The translations under genes were made by a program, and so were the position numbers. Of a stretch of 33,355 bases of DNA, positions 1-8,930 are shown piece by piece. The stretch spans positions 1 to 33,355 of the forward strand of contig QIKP01000065.1 in the NCBI GenBank assembly GCA_003233055.1. The letters are read 5' to 3'. This DNA comes from Planctomycetaceae bacterium. Lineage in GTDB: Bacteria; Planctomycetota; Planctomycetia; Pirellulales; Lacipirellulaceae. Within the stretch, counting starts at the first letter, position 1. Each line of letters starts with the position of its first letter. Under the pieces are notes generated by a model. The model saw only the letters and a program-made list of their open reading frames with translations. It did not search any database and was not told where the DNA came from.

Positions 1-90
1 GATCTCCCCGTCCGAGCTGCTGCCGACTATGTCGCCTGGAGACCTGCCATCGGCCTACAGATGCTTAATTCCTGACTTTGCAGTTCTCCT

Positions 91-372
91 GTGTCGCTCG
101 GTAGCCATGTTTGCATCTCCCAAGAAACCTATTTCTGCACTGGGAGTCACGACTACAGGAGCCGTGGATTCGAACTCGTGACGAAACCGATTGTTATCGG
201 CAACGGAGCCTGGATCGCGGCCCGTACCATGGTCATGGGGGGCGTTCAAGTCGGAGCCAACGCTCTTGTCGCGGCCGGCAGCGTCGTCACCAAAGATGTT
301 GAACCGGCGACAATCGTTGGTGGCAATCCGGCGAAACTCATTAAGCCGCGAGAAAAGCCCCATGCGGAGTAG
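91..372 (+). CDS. WcaF/LacA-type hexapeptide acetyltransferase, C-terminal part, frame broken upstream
   Basis: This is the tail of a left-handed beta-helix O-acetyltransferase, the kind that acetylates sugars in exopolysaccharide or colanic-acid-like clusters. The translation shows [14 protein letters not shown], which holds the catalytic His typical of WcaF, then hexapeptide repeats ([29 protein letters not shown]) and the usual [11 protein letters not shown] ending. Family members are about 180-200 aa, so half is missing. The same frame runs to base 1 but carries TGA at 73-75. The bases before it read DYVA in frame 1 and then GDLPSAYRCLIP in frame 2, as if two small frame changes separate the halves. 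It could be a pseudogene or sequence error at a contig edge. GTG at 91 is only a nominal start. It lies upstream of other polysaccharide genes on the same strand. Confidence 0.7.
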   Translation: MSLGSHVCISQETYFCTGSHDYRSRGFELVTKPIVIGNGAWIAARTMVMGGVQVGANALVAAGSVVTKDVEPATIVGGNPAKLIKPREKPHAE

Positions 373-1179
373 CCGCCTCGGCTCCCTCTCCTGTCTTGCA
401 GGCGGCGATGCAAAAAAGCAACGCGAGGGAGAGTCTGGTGGCGATTGCGAGTCTCCACGATACTGGCTGAAACGCCCACAACAACAATCGTGCCGTTTGG
501 AAAACCACCAATGCGGCTTGCCGCGACTGTTGGGCAATCGACGGGTGCATTGCTAAATTGACTCGGGCAACGCCCACCAGGGGGATTTTTTCTCTCTCCC
601 TGGCAGCTAGGTTGGGCGGGTCAGCGGCTCGCTGGTACTTGGCTGGGCTCGCTCTCCCTGACGATTTCGATGCCAAAATGCCGCCTCCCCCCTCCAAACG
701 GCATGCCAAATGCAGCGTTTGAGTAATCCTTGGGCATCGAGGGGCCGTTAGTTCCCCTGGAATGAGACGAGGACAACAAAGGCAAAGATCCCCTAAGGCC
801 CGACTCGGCAAAGTACGGAAGAGCTAGCTAAATTGAGGGTCGGGCAGTTTTTCGGAGGTTTTCCCCGGCCCCTTTTCACGAATTGCCCCGCCAAACCGTC
901 GACGCGATTGCCAGACCGACTATATTGAACGGTAGGCGGCCGAGCCAAGGCTTATTCCGGATTAATGTGGAAACCCGTCACTTGTATTTTGGAAGAAAAC
1001 CGTAGAACCCGCAAACTGAGACGATGTTCGCTGCGTATCTCAGAGAGCAACGCCGAGAACCGGCCATTTGAACTTTCGGCAAAATTCGCTTCTCGCCACA
1101 CACGCTGAATGCGAGAGATGAGTGAAGGCACTCGGGCGAAGCGTCACTAGTAATCGACAACTTGGAAGGTGCCCAGCTG
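373..1179. other. Long non-coding stretch upstream of the polysaccharide genes
   Basis: About 800 bases with no protein I can support. Open frames here on both strands have no recognisable motif. A TATATT at 921-926 could be a -10 box, but no good -35 lies at the right distance. A small inverted repeat, CTGAGA at 1016-1021 and TCTCAG at 1038-1043, sits in the probable leader of the next gene. The region probably holds the promoter and 5' leader of the sugar-phosphate transferase gene, which is inference from position. Confidence 0.4.
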
Positions 1180-2802
1180 ATGCTGGATGACAAAATAATT
1201 ATCTACCTGATTGCGGGCCTCGGGGCTTGCGCGGTGAGCTTGGTAGCGACTCCCCTTGTTCGGCAGGCGTCGAGAAAGTGGGGCTTCGTCGATCGCCCTG
1301 ATGGTCGACGTAAAGTACACAAAGAGCCGGTCGCCCTCGGTGGCGGTGCGGCGATTCTGCTGGCCATGGCGGGTACGCTTGGCCTCGTGTTTGCGTTCGC
1401 GTCGATCGTGGGCGTCTCCCTTGTCACCCGCCCTCAGGTAAATATTCTCCTCTGCTTGGCGGCCGGAGCCGTCTCGATCGTTCTCCTCGGACTGTACGAC
1501 GATGTGGTCGGCCTGCGCGGTCGGCAGAAACTGGCGGGGCAGTCGTTGATCGTCGGGATGTTGATCTATGCCGGCGTGAAAGTCGATGGTTTTACTGCCT
1601 TTGGATACGATGTCGAGTTGATGTGGCTGGCGATTCCCATTAGCGCCATTTGGCTGCTTGGTACAACGAATGCCATCAATCTGATCGATGGCATCGACGG
1701 GCTCGCTGGAAGCGTTGGCCTCGTCTTGAGTCTCACGATTGCCGCGATTACTGGTTGGCAAGGAAATGTGCTGCTGACGACCATCATGCTGTCGTTGGCG
1801 GGTGCCCAGATCGGATTCCTGCGCTACAACTTCGCTCCGGCTACGATTTACCTTGGCGACGCCGGCAGTATGCTCATCGGCCTGCTCTGTGGCACAATCG
1901 CCGTGATGTCGAATGCGAAATCGTCGACGGCCATGGCGCTCGCGGTACCGATGGCGGTCTGGTCGATTCCCATCATCGATACTTTTGCCGCCTTGCTACG
2001 TCGCAAGCTGACCGGACGAAGCCTGTTTACTGCGGATCGAGGACACCTGCACCATTCGCTGCTGACTCGTGGATGGAGCGTGAGGCAAGCGTCGCTCTTC
2101 ATCGCCCTTATTTGCGCGACAACCTGCCTGAGCGCCATTCTCTCCATCTACATGGCCAACGAATTGATTGCCATCGTTACGGTCGTTGCCGTGACGATTT
2201 TCCTGGTGCTGACCCAAACGTTTGGGCACATTGAGTTTGCCCTCATCAAAAATCGTGTCCGACATTTAACCAACTCATTGGTTCGAGTTGACGCAGAGGA
2301 ATCTCGAGCGTTGCAGGATAGCTGCGTCCAATTGCAAGGCTCGCGAGAGTGGAGCAAGTTGTGGTCCGCCGTGGTGGAAGCGGCAAACGAGTACCACCTG
2401 ATGGCGATTAAGCTGACCATCGACATGCCCGCCATCCATGAGTCGTTCTATGCCAATTGGCGTTCGAGCCGATCTCAAGCAGACGATCGAGAGCAGACGT
2501 GGCGACTGACCCACCCCTTGTCGGTCGATGGCGAGTTGGTGGGCCAAATCGACTTGGCGGGCATTGCCGTGAACAGCAAGAAGCTCTCCTCGATTGGCCA
2601 GATATTACTGGCACTGGAGTTTTTGGAGCCGATTGAAGAGGATATTCGGAGAATACGCGACGACATCCGGCTCGATATCCAGCTCGTTCCAGCGGAAGCC
2701 AAAAGCGAGGAAGGGCCTCTCGCGGGCGGCACTCCCTCTCCTCCGGCCGGTGCCAAAATGCCAGCGCCCCAGCCCGTCTCGCTGGCCAAGCAGGCCCAAT
2801 AA
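1180..2802 (+). CDS. WecA/MraY-family polyprenyl-phosphate sugar-1-phosphate transferase with long C-terminal extension
   Basis: This integral membrane enzyme moves a HexNAc-1-phosphate from a UDP-sugar to undecaprenyl phosphate on the cytoplasmic face, the first step of lipid-linked glycan assembly. Family motifs are clear: YDD at residues 106-108, NLIDGIDG at 167-174, GDAGS at 226-230, and DRGHLHH at 286-292, the WecA-type His motif. About ten or eleven hydrophobic segments fill residues 5-355. ATG 1180 was chosen because GGAAGG at 1164-1169 lies 10 bases upstream; an in-frame TTG at 1162 is the alternative. At 540 aa it is about 180 residues longer than WecA. The extra part is soluble, ends in a Pro/Ala-rich tail, and has no function I recognise. 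The neighbours make UDP-L-FucNAc, so a UDP-FucNAc-type donor is possible, as for WbpL-like enzymes. Confidence 0.9.
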   Translation: MLDDKIIIYLIAGLGACAVSLVATPLVRQASRKWGFVDRPDGRRKVHKEPVALGGGAAILLAMAGTLGLVFAFASIVGVSLVTRPQVNILLCLAAGAVSIVLLGLYDDVVGLRGRQKLAGQSLIVGMLIYAGVKVDGFTAFGYDVELMWLAIPISAIWLLGTTNAINLIDGIDGLAGSVGLVLSLTIAAITGWQGNVLLTTIMLSLAGAQIGFLRYNFAPATIYLGDAGSMLIGLLCGTIAVMSNAKSSTAMALAVPMAVWSIPIIDTFAALLRRKLTGRSLFTADRGHLHHSLLTRGWSVRQASLFIALICATTCLSAILSIYMANELIAIVTVVAVTIFLVLTQTFGHIEFALIKNRVRHLTNSLVRVDAEESRALQDSCVQLQGSREWSKLWSAVVEAANEYHLMAIKLTIDMPAIHESFYANWRSSRSQADDREQTWRLTHPLSVDGELVGQIDLAGIAVNSKKLSSIGQILLALEFLEPIEEDIRRIRDDIRLDIQLVPAEAKSEEGPLAGGTPSPPAGAKMPAPQPVSLAKQAQ

Positions 2803-2957
2803 TCCCTCCTCGTCTTCCCCACGAGCCCTTGATCGTCCGCCAGCCTTGGTCTATCCCGTTGAGTCCCGTACGAGCAGCACTTGCTGGCGGATTGGACGCA
2901 TCCTAGGCTAATAGCTTCCCCCCAACGCCGCCCGCCTTCCTCTAGCTGAATTTCTAC

Positions 2958-4046
2958 ATGCCCTTCGATTCTCCCCCAGCCCCCCCCACTGGTAAAGTTG
3001 CGTTGCTGACCGGCATTACCGGCCAGGATGGCTCCTACTTGGCGGAACTCCTCCTTAGCAAAGGTTACGAAGTCTGGGGCGTCGTTCGCCGAAGCTCGTC
3101 GCTCAATACCGGACGCATCGAGCACCTCTCTCAATCTCCGTACGAGCAAGACGCCCGCCTGAAGTTGCGGCACGGCGACCTGGCTGACGCCGCGTCGCTC
3201 TTGCGAATCCTCGCCGAATCGCAGCCCGACGAAGTCTACAACCTAGGGGCGCAGTCGCATGTCCAAGTCTCTTTCGAGGTCCCCGAATACACGGCCGACA
3301 TTACCGGCCTGGGCGCGGTTCGTCTCTTGGGGGCAATTCGGGAGCTGGGCCTCCCATGCCGTTTCTACCAAGCGTCGTCCTCCGAAATGTTTGGAAGAAC
3401 GACCGAGACACCCCAGAGCGAAACCACCCGCTTTTGGCCCCGTAGCCCTTACGCCTGCGCCAAGGCTTACGCGTTTGATATCACTCGCAACTATCGCGAG
3501 TCGTACGGCATGTTTGCTGTTAACGGCATTTTGTTCAATCACGAATCGCCTCGCCGAGGCGAAACCTTTGTCACCCGAAAAATCAGCCTCGCCGCGGCGA
3601 GGATTAAACTTGGCCTGCAAGAAAAACTCCACCTCGGCAACCTTGATGCCCGACGCGACTGGGGCTATGCCGGCGACTACGTCGAGGCGATGTGGCGCAT
3701 GCTACAGACCGACAAGCCCGACGACTACGTTATTGCAACGGGCGAAACCCACTCGGTTCGCGAGTTCTGCGAGCTTTGCTTCGGCGAAGTCGGCCTGCCG
3801 ATCGAGTGGCGAGGATCGGGCACCAGCGAACAAGGCCTGGGACCCGATCAACGTGTCTTGATTGAAGTCGACCCTCACTATTTTCGCCCCGCCGAGGTCG
3901 ACCTTGTGGTGGGCAATGCGAGTAAAGCAAAACGCGAACTCGATTGGGAGCCAACCCTTTCGGTCGACGATCTCGCAAAGAGGATGGTCGAGTCGGATCT
4001 AAAGCTGGCTGAATTGGAAAGCGAACAATCGATGGTGGCGACGTAG
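2958..4046 (+). CDS. gmd: GDP-mannose 4,6-dehydratase
   Basis: Converts GDP-D-mannose to GDP-4-keto-6-deoxy-D-mannose, the precursor of GDP-L-fucose, GDP-D-rhamnose and related sugars. It is a cytoplasmic short-chain dehydrogenase/reductase of the extended class. The nucleotide-binding motif [13 protein letters not shown] lies near residue 18. The catalytic set is seen as QASSSE (S141, E143) and Y165-x3-K169 in SPYACAK. The signature [17 protein letters not shown] follows, which is highly specific to Gmd. Length 362 aa is normal for the family. The second enzyme (Fcl/WcaG fucose synthase or Rmd) is not in this window, so the final sugar cannot be told. It lies between the initiating transferase and the FucNAc genes on the same strand. 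No Shine-Dalgarno site precedes ATG 2958. Confidence 0.95.
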   Translation: MPFDSPPAPPTGKVALLTGITGQDGSYLAELLLSKGYEVWGVVRRSSSLNTGRIEHLSQSPYEQDARLKLRHGDLADAASLLRILAESQPDEVYNLGAQSHVQVSFEVPEYTADITGLGAVRLLGAIRELGLPCRFYQASSSEMFGRTTETPQSETTRFWPRSPYACAKAYAFDITRNYRESYGMFAVNGILFNHESPRRGETFVTRKISLAAARIKLGLQEKLHLGNLDARRDWGYAGDYVEAMWRMLQTDKPDDYVIATGETHSVREFCELCFGEVGLPIEWRGSGTSEQGLGPDQRVLIEVDPHYFRPAEVDLVVGNASKAKRELDWEPTLSVDDLAKRMVESDLKLAELESEQSMVAT

Positions 4047-4132
4047 CGGCGCTACGCTCCCGACCGACAGGATCGAATCTGCAACGGTTGCAGGTCCAAC
4101 TCAACGATAACTCCCAGCCAAATCACTCCACC

Positions 4133-5194
4133 ATGTTTGACAACAAGACATTCGACAGCAAGTCATTTGATGGCAAGACGCTCCTCATCACCGGTGGCAC
4201 TGGCTCGTTCGGCAATGCCGTGCTTCGGCGTTTTTTGCGGACGGGCATCAAAGAAATTCGGATCTTCAGCCGGGACGAGAAAAAGCAAGAAGACATGCGG
4301 ATCGCACTCGCCAGCGACAAGGCGAAGTTCTTCATCGGCGACGTTCGCGACTACAACAGCATCTTACCCGCCATGGAAGGGGTCGACTTGGTCTTTCAGG
4401 CCGCCGCGCTCAAGCAGGTCCCCAGTTGTGAGTTCTACCCCATCGAAGCCGTAAAGACCAATATCCTCGGTACCGAAAACGTCTTAAGCGCCGCGATCGC
4501 GTGTGGTGTAGAAAACTCGATTACGCTCAGCACGGATAAGGCGGTCTATCCCATTAACGCGATGGGTATGAGCAAAGCGCTGATGGAAAAAGTGGTGGTC
4601 GCCAAGTCGCGATTGATCCCGCCCGATCGCACCACCCTTTGCTGCACCCGCTACGGAAATGTGATGGCGTCGCGCGGCTCGGTCATTCCGCTTTTCATCG
4701 ACCAAATCAAAAGCGGACAGCCGATCACGATCACCGACCCCAACATGACGCGATTTCTCATGTCACTCGACGACGCGGTCGACCTGGTGATCTACGCTTT
4801 TACCAACGGCCAGCAAGGCGATACCTTTGTGCAAAAGGCGCCAGCGAGTACGATTCGCGACTTGGCACAAGCATTGGTCGAGCTATTCGAGGCCGATAAC
4901 GAAATAAAGATTATCGGCACCCGGCATGGGGAAAAACTATACGAGTCGCTCCTCACGCGCGAAGAAAAATCGCGTGCGGAGGACCTCAAAGGCTACTATC
5001 GCATCCCGGCCGACAACCGTGACCTCAACTACAACAAGTTCTTTGTCGAAGGGGAACAGCAGATTTCCGAATCGCTCGACTACAATTCCCACAACACCGA
5101 ACGATTGAACGTGAAACAAGTCAAAGAAAAACTTCTTGCCTTGGACTACGTAGCCAGCCGGCTCGACAATCGCCCGGCCGAAGCCGCCCTCTAG
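4133..5194 (+). CDS. capE: UDP-GlcNAc 5-inverting 4,6-dehydratase (CapE/FnlA/WbjB)
   Basis: First enzyme of UDP-L-FucNAc synthesis. It takes UDP-GlcNAc to a 4-keto-2,6-dideoxy-L-hexose and inverts C5. It is a cytoplasmic SDR with the NAD(P) motif TGGTGSFGNAVLRR near residue 19, FSRDEKKQ, AAALKQVPSCE and STDKAV. Where most SDRs have YxxxK it carries M144-GMS-K148 (NAMGMSKALMEK). That MxxxK form is known for CapE/FnlA/WbjB and separates it from PseB-type dehydratases. Length is 353 aa from ATG 4133; the frame also opens at TTG 4088, but residues before 4133 are not conserved-looking. capF begins 24 bases after its stop, so the two are probably co-transcribed. Confidence 0.9.
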   Translation: MFDNKTFDSKSFDGKTLLITGGTGSFGNAVLRRFLRTGIKEIRIFSRDEKKQEDMRIALASDKAKFFIGDVRDYNSILPAMEGVDLVFQAAALKQVPSCEFYPIEAVKTNILGTENVLSAAIACGVENSITLSTDKAVYPINAMGMSKALMEKVVVAKSRLIPPDRTTLCCTRYGNVMASRGSVIPLFIDQIKSGQPITITDPNMTRFLMSLDDAVDLVIYAFTNGQQGDTFVQKAPASTIRDLAQALVELFEADNEIKIIGTRHGEKLYESLLTREEKSRAEDLKGYYRIPADNRDLNYNKFFVEGEQQISESLDYNSHNTERLNVKQVKEKLLALDYVASRLDNRPAEAAL

Positions 5195-5218
5195 CCGTCG
5201 ACGAAAGAGAAAAAAGGC

Positions 5219-6337
5219 GTGGAAAAAAATATTTTGGTCACCGGTTCCCGAGGCTTCATCGGGCGAAATCTGCTTGACGCGCTTCGGCGCCGCGAGGATG
5301 TTCGGGTCGACACTTTCGATTCCGACGACCCTGCCGAGGAACTCGCGAGTAAGCTTGCCGATGTCGACGTGGTCTACCACCTCGCCGGAGTCAACCGAAC
5401 CGACGACACCAACAATTTCGGGCGAGTGAACCGCGATTTGACCCGCGCCATTGCAGAGCAGCTCGTCACCCAGCAGTCGAAGGCACTGGTGGTATTCAGT
5501 TCGTCAACGCAGGCCGAACTAGACAACGACTACGGGCAGAGCAAACAAGCGGGCGAACAAGCTTTGCTTGACGCGAGCGAGCGGGGGCTCCATGTTTGCC
5601 TTTACCGCTTGCCTGGCGTCTTCGGCAAGTGGAGCCGCCCCAACTACAACACTGTCGTCGCCACGTTTTGCCATCGTGTGGCTCGTGGGATGAAGATCAC
5701 TCTTCACGACCGCACCAGCCAACTCACGCTCGTTTACATCGACGAAGTGGTCAAACGGTTTCTTTCACACCTGGACCAAGCCCCGGCGCAGGACGACAAG
5801 TGGGGAACGCTCAACCAAACATTTCACCTCACGTTAGGCCAGCTAGCCGATCAGATTCTCACGATCCACGATATTCGCACGACGTGTAAAATACCAGACT
5901 TGTCGAACGACTTTACTCGCCACCTTTATTCCACCTATCTGTCGTTCCTGCCGAAGGACGATTTTTCCTACGCCGCCAATCTCAAGACCGACCAACGCGG
6001 TTGGTTGTTTGAGCTCGTCAAGTCGGAATCGTTTGGCCAGATATTTGTCTCGACCACTCATCCAGGAGTCACACGAGGCAACCATTATCACGATTCGAAA
6101 ATCGAAAAATTTTGCGTCGTTCAGGGACGTGGTCTGATTCGGTTTCGCCATGTTGAATCGAGCGACGTGATCGAGTACCCCGTAGACGAAGGCAACCTCC
6201 AAATCGTCGACATCCCGCCTGGGTACACGCACTCGATCGAGAACACCGGTGACAAAGACATGGTGACACTGTTTTGGGCCAACGAAGTGTTCAACCCTGA
6301 CGCTCCAGATACCTATTGGGAAGAAGTGCTGCTGTGA
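5219..6337 (+). CDS. capF: UDP-2-acetamido-2,6-dideoxy-hexulose epimerase/reductase (CapF/FnlB/WbjC)
   Basis: Second enzyme of UDP-L-FucNAc synthesis and a natural fusion. In the family the C-terminal cupin epimerises C3 and the N-terminal SDR domain reduces the C4 keto group with NADPH, giving UDP-L-TalNAc. Here the N-terminal domain (about residues 1-245) has ILVTGSRGFIGRNL and HLAGVNR. The cupin (about 255-372) has RGNHYHDSKIEKFCVVQG with metal-type ligands H289 and H291, and ends IPPGYTHSIENTG...WEEVLL. At 372 aa it has normal family size and both domains look intact. The start is GTG 5219, preceded by an A-rich stretch containing AAAGG. It shares GTGA with the start of capG, which points to translational coupling. 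Confidence 0.9.
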   Translation: MEKNILVTGSRGFIGRNLLDALRRREDVRVDTFDSDDPAEELASKLADVDVVYHLAGVNRTDDTNNFGRVNRDLTRAIAEQLVTQQSKALVVFSSSTQAELDNDYGQSKQAGEQALLDASERGLHVCLYRLPGVFGKWSRPNYNTVVATFCHRVARGMKITLHDRTSQLTLVYIDEVVKRFLSHLDQAPAQDDKWGTLNQTFHLTLGQLADQILTIHDIRTTCKIPDLSNDFTRHLYSTYLSFLPKDDFSYAANLKTDQRGWLFELVKSESFGQIFVSTTHPGVTRGNHYHDSKIEKFCVVQGRGLIRFRHVESSDVIEYPVDEGNLQIVDIPPGYTHSIENTGDKDMVTLFWANEVFNPDAPDTYWEEVLL

Positions 6338-7482
6338 AAAAACTCAAAGTCATGATCGTCGTCGGAACACGTCCCGAGATCATTCGCCTTTCGCGGGTAA
6401 TTGTCGCTGTCGGGCGTCATTTGGATTGTCTGCTGGTTCATACCGGACAGAATTACGATTACGAACTCAACGAAATTTTCTTTTCCGACCTCGACCTCCC
6501 CAAACCCAATGTCTTCCTCCACGCAGCTGGCGAAAACGCTGCGGAGACCATCGGCAACACGATCCACCTGATGGACGCGGTGCTTGTCGAGCACCAACCC
6601 GATGCGGTGCTCCTGCTGGGCGATACCAACAGTTGCTTGGCGGCAATCTCGGCCAAGCGGCGCAAGGTGCCGGTGTTTCACATGGAAGCAGGCAATCGGT
6701 GCTTTGACCAGCGTGTGCCAGAAGAAATCAACCGCAAGATTGTCGACCATATCAGCGACATCAACATGCCCTACAGCGACATCGCCAGGGAGTACCTGCT
6801 GCGCGAAGGATTGCCACCCGATCGGGTGATCAAGACAGGTAGCCCCATGTTCGAAGTGCTGGAGCACTACCGGGAAAAAATCGACGCGTCGGACGTTCTC
6901 TCTCGGCTCAAATTGACGCAGCGCGAGTATTTTGTCGTCAGTGCCCATCGGGAAGAAAACATCGACAACCCGCAGCTATTCGGCAATCTTGTCGACTCGC
7001 TCAACCAGATCGCCGAGGACTACGACCACCCGATCATTGTCTCGACACACCCTCGCACGCGAAAGAAACTCGAAGAACAGAACATCGAGTTCGACGCACG
7101 AATCCAGCTCCTAAAACCGCTCGCTTTCACAGAGTTTGTCCGTTTGCAAATGGACGCCAAGGCCGTCCTTTCGGACAGTGGTACGATTACCGAAGAATCG
7201 TCGATTCTGAATTTCCCAGCAATCAACATTCGCGAAGCGCATGAGCGACCCGAGGGAATGGAGGAGGCGACCGTGATGTTTACCGGGGCCAACCCCGAGC
7301 GGATTCGCCAGGCGCTATCGATTGCTATCGCACAACCACGCGACGACGACCGGCTGCTGCGCCGCGTGGCAGACTACAGCATGCCCAACGTATCGGAAAA
7401 AGTCGTGCGAATCATCATGAGCTACACCGACTACATCAATCGCGTCGTCTGGGGCAACGGACCAGCGAACGGCAATCGATAA
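6334..7482 (+). CDS. capG: UDP-L-TalNAc/UDP-L-FucNAc C2 epimerase (CapG/FnlC/WbjD), WecB-like
   Basis: Third enzyme of the set: a non-hydrolysing C2 epimerase of the WecB superfamily that turns UDP-L-TalNAc into UDP-L-FucNAc in the cytoplasm. Visible motifs are VGTRPEIIRLSRV at the N terminus, HTGQNYDYELN, LLGDTNS, FHMEAGNRCFDQRVPEE, SAHREENID, STHPRTRKKL and LSDSGTITEESSIL, which cover the two Rossmann-like lobes and the active-site cleft. GTG 6334 gives 382 aa, overlaps the capF stop by four bases and has GGAAG about 10 bases upstream. TTG 6316 would add six residues that homologs lack. A plain WecB (ManNAc epimerase) is the alternative, but position directly behind capE-capF favours CapG. 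Confidence 0.88.
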   Translation: MKKLKVMIVVGTRPEIIRLSRVIVAVGRHLDCLLVHTGQNYDYELNEIFFSDLDLPKPNVFLHAAGENAAETIGNTIHLMDAVLVEHQPDAVLLLGDTNSCLAAISAKRRKVPVFHMEAGNRCFDQRVPEEINRKIVDHISDINMPYSDIAREYLLREGLPPDRVIKTGSPMFEVLEHYREKIDASDVLSRLKLTQREYFVVSAHREENIDNPQLFGNLVDSLNQIAEDYDHPIIVSTHPRTRKKLEEQNIEFDARIQLLKPLAFTEFVRLQMDAKAVLSDSGTITEESSILNFPAINIREAHERPEGMEEATVMFTGANPERIRQALSIAIAQPRDDDRLLRRVADYSMPNVSEKVVRIIMSYTDYINRVVWGNGPANGNR

Positions 7483-7608
7483 ACGGGCGAGCGGAGACCG
7501 TCCACACCGTGGTCATGGGGCATGCCCCTCCCGAGTGCTTTTAGCCATGACAAAGCACCAGCTTCCAACTTTCAACTTCCATCGCCGACCTGCGATTGTT
7601 TGCCCTCC

Positions 7609-8844
7609 ATGAAGATTCTTATCGTCTCCAACCACTTTTGGCCTGCCAACTTTCGCATCAACGATTTGGCCGTCGGTATGGTCGAGCGAGGGCATGAGGT
7701 GACGGTCATGGCAGGCATCCCCGACTATCCGCAGGGAAAGTTTTTTGCGGGCTACGGGCTGTTTCGCCGGCGGCGCGAAACTTACCAAGGGGTCAAGGTT
7801 CACCGCCTGCCGCTCATACCACGCGGCGGTGGGAAGAAGTGGCGGCTGGCACTGACCTACCTATCGTCGGCGTTCTTCTTTTGCCTCTACGCCCCCTTCA
7901 TCGGCCGAAAAAGTTACGACGTCGTCTTCGTCTTCGATACCTCACCCGTCACCGTCGCGCTACCTGCCATCGTCGTCAAGTGGTTTTACAAAGTCCCCGT
8001 CGTGATGTGGATTCTCGACCTGTGGCCTGAGAGTATCTCGGCGACCGGGGCGATCACCAACGAACGGTTCCTCGGCGGAGTCCGCAGGATGGTTCGGTTT
8101 ATCTACAAGCGTTGCGATCGGCTACTGATTTCTTCACGTGGATTTGAAGGAAGCATCCAAGAGGTCGGCGGTTACGAGGGCCCTGTGGCCTACTTTCCGA
8201 ATTGGGTTGAATCGAGTCTTAGAGATTCTGCGACGATTGGCAACCAGCCACGCCCCCCGCTTCCCCAAGGGTTTCGCATTGTCTTCACAGGCAACTTGGG
8301 CGTCGCACAAGACTTCCCGAAGATACTGGATGCCGCCGAGCGACTCCAAGAATATCCCGATATCCACTGGGTGATTGTTGGCGATGGGCGCGAACTCGAA
8401 TCGGTTCGTGCGGAAGTCGAACGCCGCAATTTGACCCACCAATTTCATTTGCTCGGTCGGTTCCCGCTTGAGGCAATGCCGTACTTCTTCGAGCAAGCCG
8501 ACGCCCTTTTGCTACCACTCAAAAAAGACCCTCTCTTTGCCCTAACGGCACCAGGGAAGCTCCAGTCGTACTTGTCGAGCGGCACCCCGATTTTGGCGTC
8601 GCTCGATGGTGAAGGGGCCGACATTGTTGCGAGGGCAAACGCCGGTATCACCTGCCCGGCAAGCGATGTCGACGCGCTGGTCGAAGCCACCTTGAAACTG
8701 TACCGAATGACTCCAGCGGAGCGAAAAACGCTCGGCGAAAATGGCCGCTTGTACTGCGAGCAACAGTTTGACCGTGAGACCCTCTTCTCGCAGTTGGAAG
8801 GGGTTTTTCGCGAAGTCGCCGGCGATTGCGCCCCCCGCGAATAG
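7609..8844 (+). CDS. wbuB: Family 4 glycosyltransferase, WbuB-like (probable L-FucNAc transferase)
   Basis: A GT-B fold glycosyltransferase that acts on the cytoplasmic face during repeat-unit assembly. The N-terminal lobe opens MKILIVSNHFWPANFRINDLA and contains GHEVTVMAGIPDYPQGK. The C-terminal lobe has FTGNLGVAQDF, WVIVGDGRE, HLLGRFP and APGKLQSYLSSGTPILAS, where the GT4 EX7E region has the form seen in WbuB proteins. ATG 7609 gives 411 aa; an ATG at 7522 in the same frame would add 29 residues with no homolog-like sequence. It follows capG by 126 bases. In E. coli clusters with fnl1-fnl2-fnl3 the next gene is wbuB, thought to transfer L-FucNAc, and the same order is seen here. The donor is inferred from context, not shown. 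Confidence 0.8.
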   Translation: MKILIVSNHFWPANFRINDLAVGMVERGHEVTVMAGIPDYPQGKFFAGYGLFRRRRETYQGVKVHRLPLIPRGGGKKWRLALTYLSSAFFFCLYAPFIGRKSYDVVFVFDTSPVTVALPAIVVKWFYKVPVVMWILDLWPESISATGAITNERFLGGVRRMVRFIYKRCDRLLISSRGFEGSIQEVGGYEGPVAYFPNWVESSLRDSATIGNQPRPPLPQGFRIVFTGNLGVAQDFPKILDAAERLQEYPDIHWVIVGDGRELESVRAEVERRNLTHQFHLLGRFPLEAMPYFFEQADALLLPLKKDPLFALTAPGKLQSYLSSGTPILASLDGEGADIVARANAGITCPASDVDALVEATLKLYRMTPAERKTLGENGRLYCEQQFDRETLFSQLEGVFREVAGDCAPRE

Positions 8845-8867
8845 CCGACAAACCACACCTCGTTGGT

Positions 8868-8895
8868 CCGACAAGGCGTAGCTCGTCGGTTATTT
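8868..8895 (+). terminator. Likely Rho-independent terminator after the polysaccharide genes
   Basis: CCGAC at 8868-8872 pairs with GTCGG at 8885-8889. After one A/C mismatch, AG pairs with CT, leaving a six-base loop. TTATTT follows at 8890-8895. It lies 24 bases after the wbuB-like stop, as expected for the end of this operon. The T-tract is interrupted, so efficiency may be modest. Confidence 0.5.
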
Positions 8896-8930
8896 CCCCA
8901 AGGGATGGTCTCTCTCCCTGAGTACCTGCA

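Noticed and set aside
55..537. Minus-strand open frame at the left edge
   Set aside because: Antisense to the acetyltransferase hexapeptide repeats; Cys/Arg/Ser-rich with no domain.
1147..1761. Minus-strand open frame over the start of the WecA-like gene
   Set aside because: Overlaps conserved membrane and catalytic motifs of the plus-strand gene; composition is that of a shadow frame.
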